A DNA stretch of 64,000 nt from Arsukibacterium sp. UBA5043 (lineage in GTDB: Bacteria; Pseudomonadota; Gammaproteobacteria; Enterobacterales; Alteromonadaceae), in assembly GCA_002415085.1 (NCBI GenBank), contig DIBV01000013.1, positions 124,874-188,873 of the forward strand, written 5' to 3'. Below, one piece after another: positions 9,779 to 20,646 of this stretch. The notes beneath the pieces were generated by a model, which was not told the origin of the DNA, did no database searches, and was given only the letters and a program-made list of their open reading frames with translations. Position 1 is the first letter of the stretch. Each line of letters opens with the position of its first letter. Both the position numbers and the translations under genes were made by a program.

Positions 9779-9984
9779 TACCAATCCCTTATTCCGTCAT
9801 GCCGTTTAAGATCACTATCTTAATAAGAAATCATTTAATTGCAATTTAATTGTTTATTTTTTGTATGTAACTGCCTCCGTGTGGTGAGTATTGCAGCATG
9901 AATAATTTAACTGATGGCGATATAAAACAGTAGCTGCCAACATGTTTTAGTAAGTAGTATGATACCGCTAGATAAGACCCTTGG

Positions 9985-10455
9985 ATGACTGCTATGCAAG
10001 CACTTGAACTTAAAATCCCGCCGGTTGTTTTGGTAGTGCTGTTTTCACTAGCAATGTGGCTGGTGGCGCTATGGCTGCCGCCTTTGGCCTTGCCTGCGTT
10101 GTGGGGACAGGTTTTGGCTATTGTGCTGGCTGGTGCCGGTAGCGCGGTGGCGTTAGCGGGTGTACTGGCATTTCGCCGCGCTGATACCACCGTAGATCCG
10201 CGCGTGCCGCAGCAAACCTCCAGTCTGGTTATTAAAGGAATTTACCGTTATAGCCGTAACCCGATGTATCTGGGTTTTTTACTGCTGTTAACTGCACTGG
10301 CTTGTTATTTAATGAACGTAGCAGCCTTGGCAATGCTGCCGCTGTTTGTGCTGTATATGAACCGGTTGCAGATAGTACCGGAAGAGCGCTATTTGCTGGA
10401 AAAGTTTGGTGCTGAGTATCAGGCCTATACCAAGCAGGTAAGGCGTTGGTTTTAA
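9985..10455 (+). CDS. Isoprenylcysteine carboxyl methyltransferase / phospholipid methyltransferase family protein
   Basis: A 156-residue membrane protein with about four hydrophobic segments. The C-terminal AdoMet-binding part of the ICMT/PEMT family is clear: GIYRYSRNPMYLG, then a second hydrophobic stretch and EERYLLEKFGAEYQAY. Such proteins methylate a membrane-associated substrate; the substrate of the bacterial members is generally unknown. An alternative start is the ATG three codons downstream (9994). The stop overlaps the convergent stop of higA (shared TTAA at 10452-10455). Confidence 0.8.
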   Translation: MTAMQALELKIPPVVLVVLFSLAMWLVALWLPPLALPALWGQVLAIVLAGAGSAVALAGVLAFRRADTTVDPRVPQQTSSLVIKGIYRYSRNPMYLGFLLLLTALACYLMNVAALAMLPLFVLYMNRLQIVPEERYLLEKFGAEYQAYTKQVRRWF

Positions 10456-10826
10456 TTTGACAGGTTTACCGGTGGTTTAATCAGCGACTCTGCCGGAATG
10501 CCCAACCCCTCGTGCAGCCGCCAGATCATTTTCAAAGTAAGCGAGCGTTTGTGATTTAAAATTTCATAAACCCTGTTACTTTTACCAATCATTGGCTCCA
10601 GGTCTTTAACTGTTAAGCCTTTTCGTTCCATTTCAAACTTTATAGCCTCAACAGGATCGGGCAAATCCATAGGGAAATGTTTAGCCTCATAAGCTTCAAT
10701 CAGCGTAACCATTACATCTAACTTCTCGCCGTCCGGGGTATCCGGCTGAGCCAGCATCAATTGCTCGACTTCATGCAATGCCGCGCGGTAGTCGGCATCA
10801 TTTTTGATAGGTCTGATATCCATCAT
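10452..10826 (-). CDS. higA: HigA-type antitoxin, XRE family
   Basis: A 124-residue antitoxin. A helix-turn-helix of the HigA kind is seen at residues about 60-105 (RKGLTVKDLEPMIGKSNRVYEILNHKRSLT), with an N-terminal half that would bind the toxin. It should neutralise HigB and repress its own operon through the palindrome at 11155-11171. It lies 14 nt downstream of higB, in the toxin-first order typical of higBA. The ribosome binding site CGGAGAAACA precedes two consecutive ATG codons (10826 and 10823); either may be used. Confidence 0.9.
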   Translation of the reverse strand: MMDIRPIKNDADYRAALHEVEQLMLAQPDTPDGEKLDVMVTLIEAYEAKHFPMDLPDPVEAIKFEMERKGLTVKDLEPMIGKSNRVYEILNHKRSLTLKMIWRLHEGLGIPAESLIKPPVNLSN

Positions 10827-10840
10827 TGTTTCTCCGGCGA

Positions 10841-11143
10841 TTATATCGTTTGCACATCAATCTGATCATATTGGCTGTGAGTGCCGACAAACCGCACATA
10901 AACGACTTTATATGCATAATTAATCCAAACTACCAGCCGATATTTATTACCAGCTATGTTGAATACCACTCTGCCATCTTTGAGAATACTGGCATGCCTG
11001 AAATCTTGTTTTACATCTGCAGGCGAATGCCAGTCTGCACTTAATACGTGGCGATGCCAGGCGAGAATAGGCTCTTTGGCATCACTATATTCTGGTTTGT
11101 CCTGCCAGAATGCTTTTAACGTTGAGAGTGCAATAATTCTCAT
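10841..11143 (-). CDS. higB: HigB-type mRNA interferase toxin
   Basis: A 100-residue RelE-superfamily toxin of the HigB subfamily: it starts MRIIALSTLKAFW, has ILAWHR and a C-terminal YRLVVWINY...VYVRFVGTHSQYD pattern. It would cleave mRNA on the ribosome when free of HigA. The promoter is placed so close to the ATG that the mRNA is probably leaderless (see the promoter entry). HigA follows in the same operon. The gene is full length and shows no damage. Confidence 0.9.
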   Translation of the reverse strand: MRIIALSTLKAFWQDKPEYSDAKEPILAWHRHVLSADWHSPADVKQDFRHASILKDGRVVFNIAGNKYRLVVWINYAYKVVYVRFVGTHSQYDQIDVQTI

Positions 11144-11149
11144 AGCGCA

Positions 11150-11177
11150 ATTATAGTCCCATTATGGGACTTTGCAA
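11150..11177 (-). promoter_or_regulatory. higBA promoter with palindromic operator inside the spacer
   Basis: On the minus strand, TTGCAA (11172-11177) and TATAAT (11150-11155) are separated by 16 bp. The spacer is almost entirely the inverted repeat AGTCCCAT-TATGGGACT (11155-11171; near-perfect, odd centre). Binding of HigA there would cover both promoter boxes. The ATG of higB begins 7 nt after the -10 box, at the expected transcription start. Confidence 0.75.
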
Positions 11178-11212
11178 CGGTGTGTTTTTTTATCCGTCAT
11201 TCAGTTAGTACC

Positions 11213-14035
11213 TTACCCCAACAGCGGTTTTAAATACTGGCCGGTGTAGGATTTTTTGCAGTCAGCTACCTGCTCCGGGGTGCCGGCTACCAGGATTTTA
11301 CCGCCGCCGTTACCGCCTTCAGGGCCTAAGTCGACTATCCAGTCGGCGGTTTTTATCACGTCCAGATTATGCTCTATCACCACTATAGTGTTGCCGTGGT
11401 CGCGTAACCGGTGCAGTACGTTCAGCAGTTGCTGAATATCGTAAAAATGCAGGCCAGTGGTCGGTTCGTCCAGAATGTACAGGGTTTTGCCGGTGTCACG
11501 TTTACTGAGCTCGCGAGCCAGTTTTACCCGTTGTGCTTCGCCGCCCGATAATGTGGTAGCCGACTGGCCCAGCTTAATGTAGGTTAAGCCCACATCCTGC
11601 AGCGTTTGCAGTTTGCGTTTTACCGCCGGGATTGCTTCAAAAAAGGCCAGCGCGTCTTCCACTGTCATATCCAGCACTTCGTGAATATTCTTGCCTTTGT
11701 ATTTAATTTCCAGGGTTTCGCGGTTGTAGCGTTTGCTTTTGCAGACATCGCACGGCACGTACACGTCGGGTAAAAAGTGCATTTCTACTTTTATCAGGCC
11801 ATCGCCCTGACAGGCTTCACAGCGCCCGCCCTTTACATTAAAACTGAAACGACCAACCTGATAACCGCGTGAGCGCGCTTCTTGGGTACCGGCAAACAAT
11901 TCACGTACTGCGGTAAAAATGCCGGTATAAGTGGCGGCATTTGAGCGTGGGGTGCGGCCTATCGGGCTTTGATCAATATCGATTACTTTATCGAAATGCT
12001 CCAAGCCCTTTATTTCATGATGTGGCGCCGGATCAGCACCCTCGCCTTTATTCAGTACCCGGTGCGCGACCCGGTACAGCGTGTCGTTAATTAAGGTGGA
12101 TTTTCCCGAGCCCGATACCCCGGTAATACAGGTCATTAAGCCGAACGGCAGCGCTAAATCGACATTTTTCAGGTTATTACCGCTGGCACCGGTGACTTCC
12201 AGCCATTTATCGGTAAGCGGGGTGCGTTCTGCCGGCACGGCAATTTTTCGGGTACCCGACATATACTGGCCGGTTAGTGATTCAGGCTCGGCCATTATCT
12301 GCTCGAGGCTGCCCTGCGCAACAATGTAGCCGCCATGCACCCCCGCGCCGGGGCCAATATCAATAACATGATCGGCCAGACGCACCGCGTCTTCGTCGTG
12401 TTCAACCACAATAACGGTATTGCCCAAATCGCGCAGGTGAGTCAGGGTGCCGAGCAGGCGCTCGTTGTCGCGCTGATGCAGGCCAATTGAAGGTTCATCC
12501 AGCACATACATCACGCCGACTAAACCAGCGCCAATCTGGCTGGCTAAGCGAATACGCTGCGCTTCGCCGCCTGACAGGGTTTCGGCGCTACGCGATAAAT
12601 TCAGATAATTAAGGCCCACGTTTACCAGAAAGCTCAGCCGATCCTGAATTTCTTTTAATACTTTTTCGGCAATTTTTGCCTTTTGGCCCTGCAGACTAAG
12701 CTGCTGGAAAAACGCCAGACAGTCACCAATCGACAGCTCAACTATTTCGGGCAGGTTAGTTTTACCAATAAACACATGGCGCGCTTCGGTGCGTAAGCGG
12801 GTGCCATGGCAGCTGGGGCACGCCTGAGTTGCCAGATATTTACTGAGCTCTTCGCGCACCGAGTTAGATTCTGTTTCGCGGTAGCGCCGCTCCATATTAG
12901 GCAAGATCCCCTCAAACGGATGGCTGCGCAGCACCACATCGCCGCGATCGTTCAGGTATTTAAAATCGACTACGGCACTGCCACTGCCTTGCAAAATGGC
13001 ATCCTGCTGTTTTTTAGACAGGCTGCTAAAAGGCACATCCAGCTTAAAACCGAAATGTTCAGCGAGGGATTTGAGCATTTGAAAATAATAAAAGTTACGT
13101 TTATCCCAACCACGAATAGCCCCGCCAGCCAGGCTCAGCTGGTTACTGACAATGACTTTATTCGGGTCAAAAAACTGCTTAACCCCCAGGCCATCACAGC
13201 TGGGGCAGGCGCCGGCCGGGTTGTTAAACGAAAACAGCCGTGGTTCCAGCTCGGTCATCGAATAACCACAGGTCGGGCAGGCGAAGTTAGCCGAAAATAC
13301 CAGTTCGGCCGCGTCTGGTTCATCCATAAAGGCCACTTTAGCCACCCCACCGGACAACGCCAGGGCGGTTTCAAACGATTCAGCCAGGCGCAGCTTAATG
13401 TCGTCGCGCACCTTAATCCGGTCGATGACCACTTCAATGGTATGTTTTTTGTGTAAAACCAGGGTAGGCGGATCGGATAAGTCACATACTTCACCATCAA
13501 TCCGCGCCCGGATATAGCCCTGAGCGGCCAGGCTTTCCAGGGTTTTAACATGTTCGCCTTTGCGCTCCTGCACCACGGGTGCCAGCACCATTAATTTGGT
13601 GCCTTCAGGAAACTCAGTCACTTTATCGACCATCTCGCTGATGGTTTGCGCTGCTAAGGGCTGATCGTGTACCGGGCAACGTGGCTCGCCAACCCGGGCA
13701 AATAACAGCCGCAGGTAGTCGTAAATCTCAGTAATAGTGCCGACGGTTGAACGCGGGTTATGTGAGGTAGATTTTTGCTCAATAGAAATAGCTGGCGACA
13801 AGCCTTCAATATGATCGACATCGGGCTTTTCCATCATGCTTAAAAATTGCCGGGCATAAGCCGATAACGATTCAACATAGCGGCGCTGACCTTCGGCATA
13901 CAGGGTATCAAAGGCCAGTGACGACTTGCCCGAGCCCGATAAGCCGGTGATCACAATTAACTTGTCGCGTGGAATTTGCAGGGAAATGTTTTTCAGATTG
14001 TGGGTGCGGGCACCCCGAATATCAATTTTATCCAT
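11213..14035 (-). CDS. uvrA: Excinuclease ABC subunit UvrA
   Basis: A 940-residue UvrA, full length for the family. It recognises bulky DNA lesions as a dimer and loads UvrB in nucleotide excision repair. Two ABC ATPase halves are seen: Walker [10 protein letters not shown] near residue 31 and GVSGSGKST near residue 640, each paired with a signature LSGGEAQR, and zinc-binding CxxC pairs (CPTC...CPSC; CEAC...CDVC). The start [15 protein letters not shown] is the family consensus. A LexA-like box lies about 45 bp upstream, so SOS control is likely. As in E. coli, ssb is close by on the other strand, though here an MFS gene lies between. Confidence 0.98.
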   Translation of the reverse strand: MDKIDIRGARTHNLKNISLQIPRDKLIVITGLSGSGKSSLAFDTLYAEGQRRYVESLSAYARQFLSMMEKPDVDHIEGLSPAISIEQKSTSHNPRSTVGTITEIYDYLRLLFARVGEPRCPVHDQPLAAQTISEMVDKVTEFPEGTKLMVLAPVVQERKGEHVKTLESLAAQGYIRARIDGEVCDLSDPPTLVLHKKHTIEVVIDRIKVRDDIKLRLAESFETALALSGGVAKVAFMDEPDAAELVFSANFACPTCGYSMTELEPRLFSFNNPAGACPSCDGLGVKQFFDPNKVIVSNQLSLAGGAIRGWDKRNFYYFQMLKSLAEHFGFKLDVPFSSLSKKQQDAILQGSGSAVVDFKYLNDRGDVVLRSHPFEGILPNMERRYRETESNSVREELSKYLATQACPSCHGTRLRTEARHVFIGKTNLPEIVELSIGDCLAFFQQLSLQGQKAKIAEKVLKEIQDRLSFLVNVGLNYLNLSRSAETLSGGEAQRIRLASQIGAGLVGVMYVLDEPSIGLHQRDNERLLGTLTHLRDLGNTVIVVEHDEDAVRLADHVIDIGPGAGVHGGYIVAQGSLEQIMAEPESLTGQYMSGTRKIAVPAERTPLTDKWLEVTGASGNNLKNVDLALPFGLMTCITGVSGSGKSTLINDTLYRVAHRVLNKGEGADPAPHHEIKGLEHFDKVIDIDQSPIGRTPRSNAATYTGIFTAVRELFAGTQEARSRGYQVGRFSFNVKGGRCEACQGDGLIKVEMHFLPDVYVPCDVCKSKRYNRETLEIKYKGKNIHEVLDMTVEDALAFFEAIPAVKRKLQTLQDVGLTYIKLGQSATTLSGGEAQRVKLARELSKRDTGKTLYILDEPTTGLHFYDIQQLLNVLHRLRDHGNTIVVIEHNLDVIKTADWIVDLGPEGGNGGGKILVAGTPEQVADCKKSYTGQYLKPLLG

Positions 14036-14069
14036 AGCGGTTTCCGGTTATCAGCAGTGAGGGCACGAA

Positions 14070-14089
14070 GGCTGTACAAATATACACTA
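14070..14089 (-). promoter_or_regulatory. Candidate LexA (SOS) box upstream of uvrA
   Basis: Read on the minus strand, the core is GTG-TATATTTGTA-CAG, one base away from the CTG-N10-CAG consensus, and the full site matches about 15 of 20 positions of the enterobacterial SOS consensus. Its centre is about 45 bp upstream of the uvrA ATG, where uvrA boxes are usually found. Confidence 0.7.
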
Positions 14090-14325
14090 CATGGCATTAA
14101 TAAAAAACCAGCTAATTCAGCTAACTTAGTTTAGCGGGTGTTGTAACCTGAAGCTATAAGGCTGTTAATACGCAGATAATTCTAAACTGGTCTGCTAACC
14201 GGATATAAAAACCGGATCAGATAATAACAATAGCGCAAAATGGCTGTTTGTTAACGTTTAGCAAGTTAACGCGCGCGGCTTCTATGTTACACTTGCGCGC
14301 TTATTCCGGCTGTTAATTAAAATTA

Positions 14326-15690
14326 ATGGATCAACTGAACGCTCTAGAAAAACGCGCGGCGTTATCGCTGGCCCTGGTCTTTTCTACCAGGATGCTGGGT
14401 CTGTTTATGCTGCTGCCTGTCTTTGCGCTATATGGCACGGCACTGCTTGGTTACTCTCCATTGTGGATAGGCCTGGCCATTGGTGCCTACGGTCTGACTC
14501 AGGCTATTTTACAGATTCCATTTGGCTGGTTATCCGACCGGATTGGCCGGCATAAAGTCATGTTGCTGGGTCTGGCGTTGTTTGCTATTGGCTCAGTTGT
14601 GGCTGCATTGGCCGAATCTGTTTACATGGTCACTTTTGGTCGTGTTTTACAAGGTGCCGGTGCTATTGCCGGCGCAGTGCTGGCGCTGGCTGCTGATCTT
14701 ACCCGTGACGAACAGCGGCCTAAAGTGATGGCAATTATCGGTGCCAGCATCGGTCTATCATTTGCGTTGGCGATGATTGCCGGACCGCTCCTGGCCAGAT
14801 GGGCTGGTTTAAGTGGCGTATTCTGGTTTACGGCAGTGCTGGCTTGCTGCGCGATGTTAATTGTGGCGTTTCTGGTACCTAAAAGCGTTAGTAAAGCGCC
14901 TGCTGCTGAAACGCTGGCTGTGCCAGCAACTTTGCTGAATATGTTAAAACATCGTCAGTTATTACAGCTTGATATTGGCGTTATGCTGCTGCATTTAATG
15001 TTAACAGCAATGTTTGTGGCGCTGCCGGTATTGTTCAGTCAGTATCAGTTGGCCGCTGACCAGCATTGGCAGGTGTATTTGCCGGTATTGCTGGCCTCCT
15101 TTGTATTTATGGTTCCTATGATGATTATTGCCATGCGCCGCCAGCAGGAAAAGGGCTATTTTTTGCTGGCGATCGGGCTGTTAATTATTGCCATGCTACT
15201 GGCCTTTACCGCCACAGGTTTATGGTGGTTAGTTGCCGCTTTGTTATTGTTTTTTACTGGCTTTAACTTTTTAGAAGCCAGTTTACCAGCCATGGTGTCA
15301 AGGGTAGCGCCAGCCGGCCAGCGCGGCAGTGCAATGGGTATTTACTCCAGTAGCCAGTTTTTTGGTGCCTTTGCCGGTGGTGTTATTGGTGGCCTGGTTG
15401 CCCAAAAATTTAGTTATGTAATGGTGTTTGCCGTTCTGGCCGGTATTGGTTTAATATGGCTGCTTATTGCCCGGACGATGCTGGTACCTGCCCGGGCTCA
15501 GCGCTTGTCGTTGGCAGTGCAGGTGACATCAGAGCAAGACGCCAGCGTGCTGGCAGCCCAGTTAGCGGCCCTTAACGGTGTGCAGGAAGTGACTATTTTA
15601 CTGACCGAACAACGCTGTTATTTAAAAGTCAGTTCGCAGCAATTTGATCTGGCACAGGCCAAATCATTAGTTGGCATCGACCAACTCTAA
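14326..15690 (+). CDS. MFS transporter, YajR-like with C-terminal soluble domain
   Basis: A 454-residue major facilitator with 12 predicted membrane helices and a soluble C-terminal extension of about 65 residues. The A-motif [16 protein letters not shown] lies in the loop after helix 2. The length and the extra C-terminal domain match YajR (454 residues in E. coli), an inner-membrane proton-driven exporter whose natural substrate is uncertain. It sits 19 bp upstream of ssb on the same strand and may be cotranscribed with it. Confidence 0.85.
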   Translation: MDQLNALEKRAALSLALVFSTRMLGLFMLLPVFALYGTALLGYSPLWIGLAIGAYGLTQAILQIPFGWLSDRIGRHKVMLLGLALFAIGSVVAALAESVYMVTFGRVLQGAGAIAGAVLALAADLTRDEQRPKVMAIIGASIGLSFALAMIAGPLLARWAGLSGVFWFTAVLACCAMLIVAFLVPKSVSKAPAAETLAVPATLLNMLKHRQLLQLDIGVMLLHLMLTAMFVALPVLFSQYQLAADQHWQVYLPVLLASFVFMVPMMIIAMRRQQEKGYFLLAIGLLIIAMLLAFTATGLWWLVAALLLFFTGFNFLEASLPAMVSRVAPAGQRGSAMGIYSSSQFFGAFAGGVIGGLVAQKFSYVMVFAVLAGIGLIWLLIARTMLVPARAQRLSLAVQVTSEQDASVLAAQLAALNGVQEVTILLTEQRCYLKVSSQQFDLAQAKSLVGIDQL

Positions 15691-15709
15691 TTTTTTCAGG
15701 AGAAATCGC

Positions 15710-16300
15710 ATGGCGCGTGGAATTAACAAAGTTATTTTAATTGGCAATCTGGGGGCCGACCCGGAAGTGCGTTACATGCCACAGGGCGGTGCCGTCGCCA
15801 ATATGACACTGGCAACCTCAGAAAGTTGGACCGATAAAGCCACCAACGAGAAAAAAGAGCAAACTGAATGGCACCGGGTAGTGATTTATCAGCGTCTGGC
15901 CGAAATTGCCGGTGAGTATCTGCGCAAAGGCAGCAAGGTTTATATTGAAGGCAAGTTGAAAACCCGTAAGTGGACCGATAAAGACGGTGTTGAACGTTAC
16001 ACCACTGAAATCGTGGCTAACGAGCTACAAATGCTGGATGGCCGCGGTGATGGTCAACAGCAGGGCGGCGGCATGAGCGGTGGCCAGCAGGGTGGTTATC
16101 AGCGTCCGGCGCAACAACAGCCAGCCCAGCAAGGCGGTTATCAGCAACCACAGCAAGGTGGTGGCTATCAGCAGCCATCGCAGAATGCGCCGCAACAAGG
16201 CGGTGGTTACCAGAAGCCGGCTCAGCAGGGGAATCAGCAGCCGGCACAGCGCCAGCCAATGGAACCGCCAATCGACTTTGACGACGATATCCCTTTTTAA
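15710..16300 (+). CDS. ssb: Single-stranded DNA-binding protein
   Basis: A 196-residue SSB. The OB fold occupies residues 1-112 ([15 protein letters not shown] at the start), followed by a Gly/Gln-rich flexible linker of about 70 residues and the acidic tip DFDDDIPF that binds partner proteins. It coats single-stranded DNA in replication, recombination and repair. ATG 15710 has CAGGAG 8 nt upstream; a longer reading frame starting at 15671 overlaps the MFS gene and is not credible. A strong terminator follows at 16309. Confidence 0.97.
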   Translation: MARGINKVILIGNLGADPEVRYMPQGGAVANMTLATSESWTDKATNEKKEQTEWHRVVIYQRLAEIAGEYLRKGSKVYIEGKLKTRKWTDKDGVERYTTEIVANELQMLDGRGDGQQQGGGMSGGQQGGYQRPAQQQPAQQGGYQQPQQGGGYQQPSQNAPQQGGGYQKPAQQGNQQPAQRQPMEPPIDFDDDIPF

Positions 16301-16308
16301 ACCGTATA

Positions 16309-16334
16309 AAAAAGCCTGCTTAGTCAGGCTTTTT
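16309..16334 (+). terminator. Rho-independent terminator after ssb
   Basis: AAAAAGCCTG-cttagt-CAGGCTTTTT forms a 10-bp stem (inner GC part 5 bp) ending in five T residues, 9 nt after the ssb stop. Confidence 0.85.
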
Positions 16335-16360
16335 ACTTTATCGCGGCAGGTGAAGCGACC

Positions 16361-17620
16361 ATGCGAATTCTCCATACGTCCGACTGGCATTTAGGTCAGC
16401 ACTTTATTGGTAAAAGCCGGGCGGCTGAGCATGCGGCTTTTATGCGCTGGCTGGTGGCGCAGGTAGATGAGTTGAGTGTTGATGCCATTATCGTAGCCGG
16501 TGATATTTTCGATACTGCCACCCCACCCAGTTATGCCCGCGAATTATATAACCAGTTTATTGTTGAGCTGCAGCCGAGCGGATGTCAGCTGGTGATATTA
16601 GGCGGCAATCATGATTCTCCTGCAGTACTGGCCGAAAGCAAGCAACTGCTGACAAAGCTGAATACCCGGGTTATACCCACGGTACAGGCTGATGTGTCTG
16701 AACAAATAGTGATATTGAACGATAGCAGCGGACAGCCCGCCTGCGTGCTGGCTGCAGTACCTTTTTTACGCTCACGTGATGTGTTGCAAAGCCAGGCGGG
16801 CCAAAGCGGTCAGCAGAAGCAGGCTGATTTGCAGCAGGCAATCGCCCGCCACTACCAGCAGTTGTTTGAACTGGCACAGCAATACAACCAACAACATCAG
16901 TTACAGCTGCCTGTTATCATGACTGGCCATTTAACCACGGTAGGTGTCAGCCAGTCTGAGTCGGTGCGCGATATTTACATTGGTACCTTAGAGGCGTTTT
17001 CGGCCAGTCAATTTCCGGCTGCGGATTACATTGCACTGGGCCATATTCATCAGGCGCAACAACTCAACAGCAGTACTGACATCCGCTATAGCGGCTCTCC
17101 TATTGCACTCAGTTTTGATGAAGCGCGCCAGCAAAAACAGCTATGGTTAATCGAATTCAATAACCAGCAAAAAACGGTCAGCAGCATTGTTATTCCGTGT
17201 TTTCAACCTTTGGCCAGCATTAAAACCGATTTGGTCAGTTTACCTGGCATGGTAACGCCACTGCTGGCCAAGCTGACGGAAGGCGCCACCTTGTGGCTGG
17301 AAGTGGTTATTAGCGCCAGTGATGGCTATTTAACTGACTTGCAACCACGGGTTGAGCAACTGCTTGCCGACCAGCCGGTTGAATTATTAAAGCTGCGCCG
17401 CGAGCGCAATAGCAGTGGCGGCAGCTTACAGCAGCTTAAGCAAACCAGTCTGGCAGAGTTGGCACCGGCCGATGTCTGGCAGGCCCGGCTGGCAGAAGAA
17501 ACCCTGACCGCGGAGCAACAACAGCAGCTGAGTGCGTTGCATCAGCAAGCACTGGCTAAAGTGCAGGATGCGGCTCAGCAAGCCGAATCAGAATCACAGG
17601 CAGGGTTAGCTAAGGCATGA
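16361..17620 (+). CDS. sbcD: Exonuclease SbcCD subunit D
   Basis: A 419-residue Mre11-type nuclease. The five phosphoesterase motifs are in order: [26 protein letters not shown] and LGHIHQ. With SbcC it opens DNA hairpins and trims protein-blocked ends. The C-terminal region is Gln-rich, like SbcC and other proteins of this genome. Its stop overlaps the sbcC start by 4 nt (ATGA), so the subunits are translationally coupled. Confidence 0.96.
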   Translation: MRILHTSDWHLGQHFIGKSRAAEHAAFMRWLVAQVDELSVDAIIVAGDIFDTATPPSYARELYNQFIVELQPSGCQLVILGGNHDSPAVLAESKQLLTKLNTRVIPTVQADVSEQIVILNDSSGQPACVLAAVPFLRSRDVLQSQAGQSGQQKQADLQQAIARHYQQLFELAQQYNQQHQLQLPVIMTGHLTTVGVSQSESVRDIYIGTLEAFSASQFPAADYIALGHIHQAQQLNSSTDIRYSGSPIALSFDEARQQKQLWLIEFNNQQKTVSSIVIPCFQPLASIKTDLVSLPGMVTPLLAKLTEGATLWLEVVISASDGYLTDLQPRVEQLLADQPVELLKLRRERNSSGGSLQQLKQTSLAELAPADVWQARLAEETLTAEQQQQLSALHQQALAKVQDAAQQAESESQAGLAKA

Positions 17621-20600
17621 GGATTTTAGCGGTACGGCTGCAAAACCTGAACTCGTTGCGTGGAGAGTGGTGTATCGATTTTCGCCAGCCGCCGTTTGAC
17701 AGCACCAGTTTATTTGCCATTGTTGGCCCCACCGGCGCGGGTAAAACCACCATTTTAGATGCGATTTGTCTGGCGCTATATCATCAGACTCCCCGCTTAA
17801 AAACCTCGCCCACCAGTAATGAGCTGATGAGCCGGCACAGCAGCGAGTGTCTGGCCGAAGTCGAGTTTGAAGTGGCCGGTCAGGCTTACCGGGCATTCTG
17901 GAGTCAACGCCGGGCCCGCGGCCAGGCCGATGGCAATTTGCAGGCAGCAAAAGTAGAGCTGGCTAAGCTTGACGGCACCATTCTGGCTGAAAAAAACAAT
18001 GAAAAATTAAAACTGATTACTGAACTGACTGGCTTGGATTTCGGTCGCTTTACCAAGTCAATGTTACTGGCGCAGGGCAGCTTTGCGGCGTTTTTAAATG
18101 CCGATGCCAATGAACGGGCCGAGCTATTAGAAGAACTGACCGGCACCGATATTTATGGCCGGATATCGATGCAGGTATTCAGTGATGCCCGCGAGCAAAA
18201 AGCGGCGCTGGAATTGTTGCAGGCGAAGGCGTCTGCGACGGAATTGCTTTCTGCTGAGCAGCAGCAGGAGTTGACGGCTGAACTGGTGACGGTTAAAGCT
18301 CGGCTGAATGAACAGCAGCTGGCCGTCAACAAGCACAGGCAACTGCTGCAATGGCGTCAGCAAGTTACTGCAGCGGAGCTGGCACTGCAACAAAGCCGGC
18401 AGGAAGCAGCAGAGCTCAGCACCGAACAGGCCAGGCAACAACCAAAGCTTGCCCGGCTTAAAAGCCATCAGCCAGCCAGTAAACTGGCACCGCTGTATCA
18501 GGCATTACAGCAAGCAACGCAGCGCCAACAAAATTTACAAGCCAGCCTGCAACAGTTGCTGGTTCAAACCGAATCGGGCCGCACTGAGCAGGCCGCGCTG
18601 TTATGGCAAGGCTGGCAAAACTTGCTGGCTGCTCAGCAACGTGCGCAGCAGCAGCAGCAAAAACTCAGTCAGCAGCAACAAGACTTGCAGCAGCAGAAAA
18701 GCCAGCTGGCAACAGCGTTACAGCAGCAAACTGCAGCCCAGGCTACTTTGAAGCAGCAACTGACCAAGCTGACGCAGGACGGCGACGCTGAAACAGTTCG
18801 TCAGCAGCAACAGTGCATGCGAGAACGTTTATTTCAATTGCAACAGGCGCTGCGGTTACTGGCGCAGCAGCAAAAGTGGCAGCAGCAACTGGCTGAACTG
18901 CAGCAGCAGCTCAGTACCAAACAGCAGCAAGTTACCCCACTTACTGAGCAGCTAGCCACGTTACGCAGCCGCTTTAAAAGCCTGAGCGAGCAGATTGCCG
19001 ACAAAAAGCAACTACTGGCGCAGCAGCAACTGATTATGCAGTTGTCAGAGCACCGGGCGAACTTACAACCTGAGCAGCCTTGTCCGTTATGTGGTAGCAC
19101 CGCGCATCCTGCGGTTAGCGAGTATCAGCAACTGGATGATTCGGCCACTGCTAAACGTCTGACTGAAAAAGAGGCAGAGCTTAGTGCGGTGCAAACAGCT
19201 GGCGAAGCAGCCCGCACCCGTCAGGCAGAACTGGTGACAGAAACAACGCAGTTGCAACGGCAGACCACGCAGTTACAAACTGAACTGGACGAGTTGCACA
19301 GCCAGTTACAGCCGCTGCTGCAAGACACCGGTAGTAAGGCAGTGCAAGCAAACGGCATTAAACTTACTCAGACACTTAACGAGCATTATAAAGATATTCA
19401 ACAACAACTTGCTAGCCATGAGCAAAAGCTGAAACAACTGGAACAGCACCAACAACAGTTGCAGCAGTTAGTGATAGAACAGCAGCAAACAGAGCGCGGG
19501 CAAATCGAAACAGACCATAAGCTGGCCCTGCTGGCCCAGCAGCAGCAAAACCTGACTGAACAGCAAGTGGCCAGCAGCAGCGAGCTGGCGCAATGGCAAC
19601 AACAATGGCAGGCGCTGCAGCAGGCTGAGCCAAAAGTAACAACTCAATACGCTGATCTGGCTGCGCTGAAAAGCGGGTTGCAGCGGCTGCAACAACAATT
19701 ACAGCACTTTGAAGGGCAGCAGCAAGAGTTGCAACGTCAGCTTGAGCAGGTCAAAGCAGAACAGCAACTTGCTGCGCAGCAGTGGCAACAGGCTATTGCT
19801 GCCAGTGACTTTAGTGATGAAACCGCTTTTCTGCAGGCATTGCTCAGTGATGTCGAGCTAAGTGAGCTGACGACGCTACAGCAGCAACTGCACCAGGCGG
19901 AGGTTGCTATCAACCGGTTGGTAACAGATCGGCAACAACGCCTCGACGAGTTGGTTATGCAGCAGCTCAGCGCAGAACCACTGGCCCTGTTACAGCAGCA
20001 GCTGCAGCAGCTGGAGCAACTGGGTCAACATCTTACTGAGCAGCTGGGGCGGTTGCAACACCAGTTAGACAACGATCAGCAACGTCGTGCCAATCAGCAA
20101 AGTTTGCGGGCAAAAATTACTGAAGCAGAGCAACAACTGGCCCTCTGGCAACGGCTCAACGGCCTGATTGGTTCTGCGGATGGCGCTAAATACCGGCGTT
20201 TTGCCCAGGGCCTGACCCTGCAACAATTGGTGGTGCTGGCTAACCGCCAATTGCAATTGTTACACAACCGCTATCAGCTGGCACGTCACCCTAGCGCAGA
20301 GCTGGAATTGCAGGTGCTCGACACCTGGCAGGCCGACACCGCGCGGGACACCAAAACCTTGTCAGGTGGCGAGAGCTTTCTGGTTAGCCTGGCGCTGGCG
20401 CTGGCATTATCGGATTTAGTCAGCACTAAAACCAGCATCGATTCATTATTTCTGGACGAAGGGTTTGGCACGCTCGATGCCGATACGCTGGAAAGTGCGC
20501 TGGCGGCGTTGGATCAACTTAATGCCAGTGGCAAGATGATCGGCATTATCAGCCATGTGGAAGCATTAAAGCAGCGGCTACCGGTGCAAATCAGACTGGA

Positions 20601-20646
20601 GAAACAGCACGGATTGGGTTACAGCCAAATCCGGATCAGTCAGTAG
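17617..20646 (+). CDS. sbcC: Exonuclease SbcCD subunit C (Rad50-like ATPase)
   Basis: A 1009-residue Rad50-like SMC protein. Walker [10 protein letters not shown] is near residue 38, followed by two very Gln-rich coiled-coil arms. The zinc hook CPLCG (Cys489 and Cys492) lies between the arms. The C-terminal lobe has the signature LSGGESF and Walker [11 protein letters not shown]. It holds two DNA ends through hook dimerisation and drives SbcD. The repeated CAG/CAA codons are simply the Gln-rich coils, not a separate repeat. Its end overlaps the convergent PAS-GGDEF-EAL gene by 11 nt. Confidence 0.96.
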   Translation: MRILAVRLQNLNSLRGEWCIDFRQPPFDSTSLFAIVGPTGAGKTTILDAICLALYHQTPRLKTSPTSNELMSRHSSECLAEVEFEVAGQAYRAFWSQRRARGQADGNLQAAKVELAKLDGTILAEKNNEKLKLITELTGLDFGRFTKSMLLAQGSFAAFLNADANERAELLEELTGTDIYGRISMQVFSDAREQKAALELLQAKASATELLSAEQQQELTAELVTVKARLNEQQLAVNKHRQLLQWRQQVTAAELALQQSRQEAAELSTEQARQQPKLARLKSHQPASKLAPLYQALQQATQRQQNLQASLQQLLVQTESGRTEQAALLWQGWQNLLAAQQRAQQQQQKLSQQQQDLQQQKSQLATALQQQTAAQATLKQQLTKLTQDGDAETVRQQQQCMRERLFQLQQALRLLAQQQKWQQQLAELQQQLSTKQQQVTPLTEQLATLRSRFKSLSEQIADKKQLLAQQQLIMQLSEHRANLQPEQPCPLCGSTAHPAVSEYQQLDDSATAKRLTEKEAELSAVQTAGEAARTRQAELVTETTQLQRQTTQLQTELDELHSQLQPLLQDTGSKAVQANGIKLTQTLNEHYKDIQQQLASHEQKLKQLEQHQQQLQQLVIEQQQTERGQIETDHKLALLAQQQQNLTEQQVASSSELAQWQQQWQALQQAEPKVTTQYADLAALKSGLQRLQQQLQHFEGQQQELQRQLEQVKAEQQLAAQQWQQAIAASDFSDETAFLQALLSDVELSELTTLQQQLHQAEVAINRLVTDRQQRLDELVMQQLSAEPLALLQQQLQQLEQLGQHLTEQLGRLQHQLDNDQQRRANQQSLRAKITEAEQQLALWQRLNGLIGSADGAKYRRFAQGLTLQQLVVLANRQLQLLHNRYQLARHPSAELELQVLDTWQADTARDTKTLSGGESFLVSLALALALSDLVSTKTSIDSLFLDEGFGTLDADTLESALAALDQLNASGKMIGIISHVEALKQRLPVQIRLEKQHGLGYSQIRISQ

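Noticed and set aside
9846..10190. 114-residue minus-strand frame opposite the ICMT-like gene
   Set aside because: It is a shadow of the real plus-strand membrane protein gene, whose motifs are conserved.
16017..16394. Long frames on both strands across the ssb linker
   Set aside because: They are produced by the low-complexity Gly/Gln linker codons of ssb; composition is biased and no start signal is present.
18300..20100. Dense CAG/CAA repeats in sbcC resembling a microsatellite
   Set aside because: They are in-frame Gln codons in the coiled-coil arms of SbcC, irregular and coding; not a separate repeat element.
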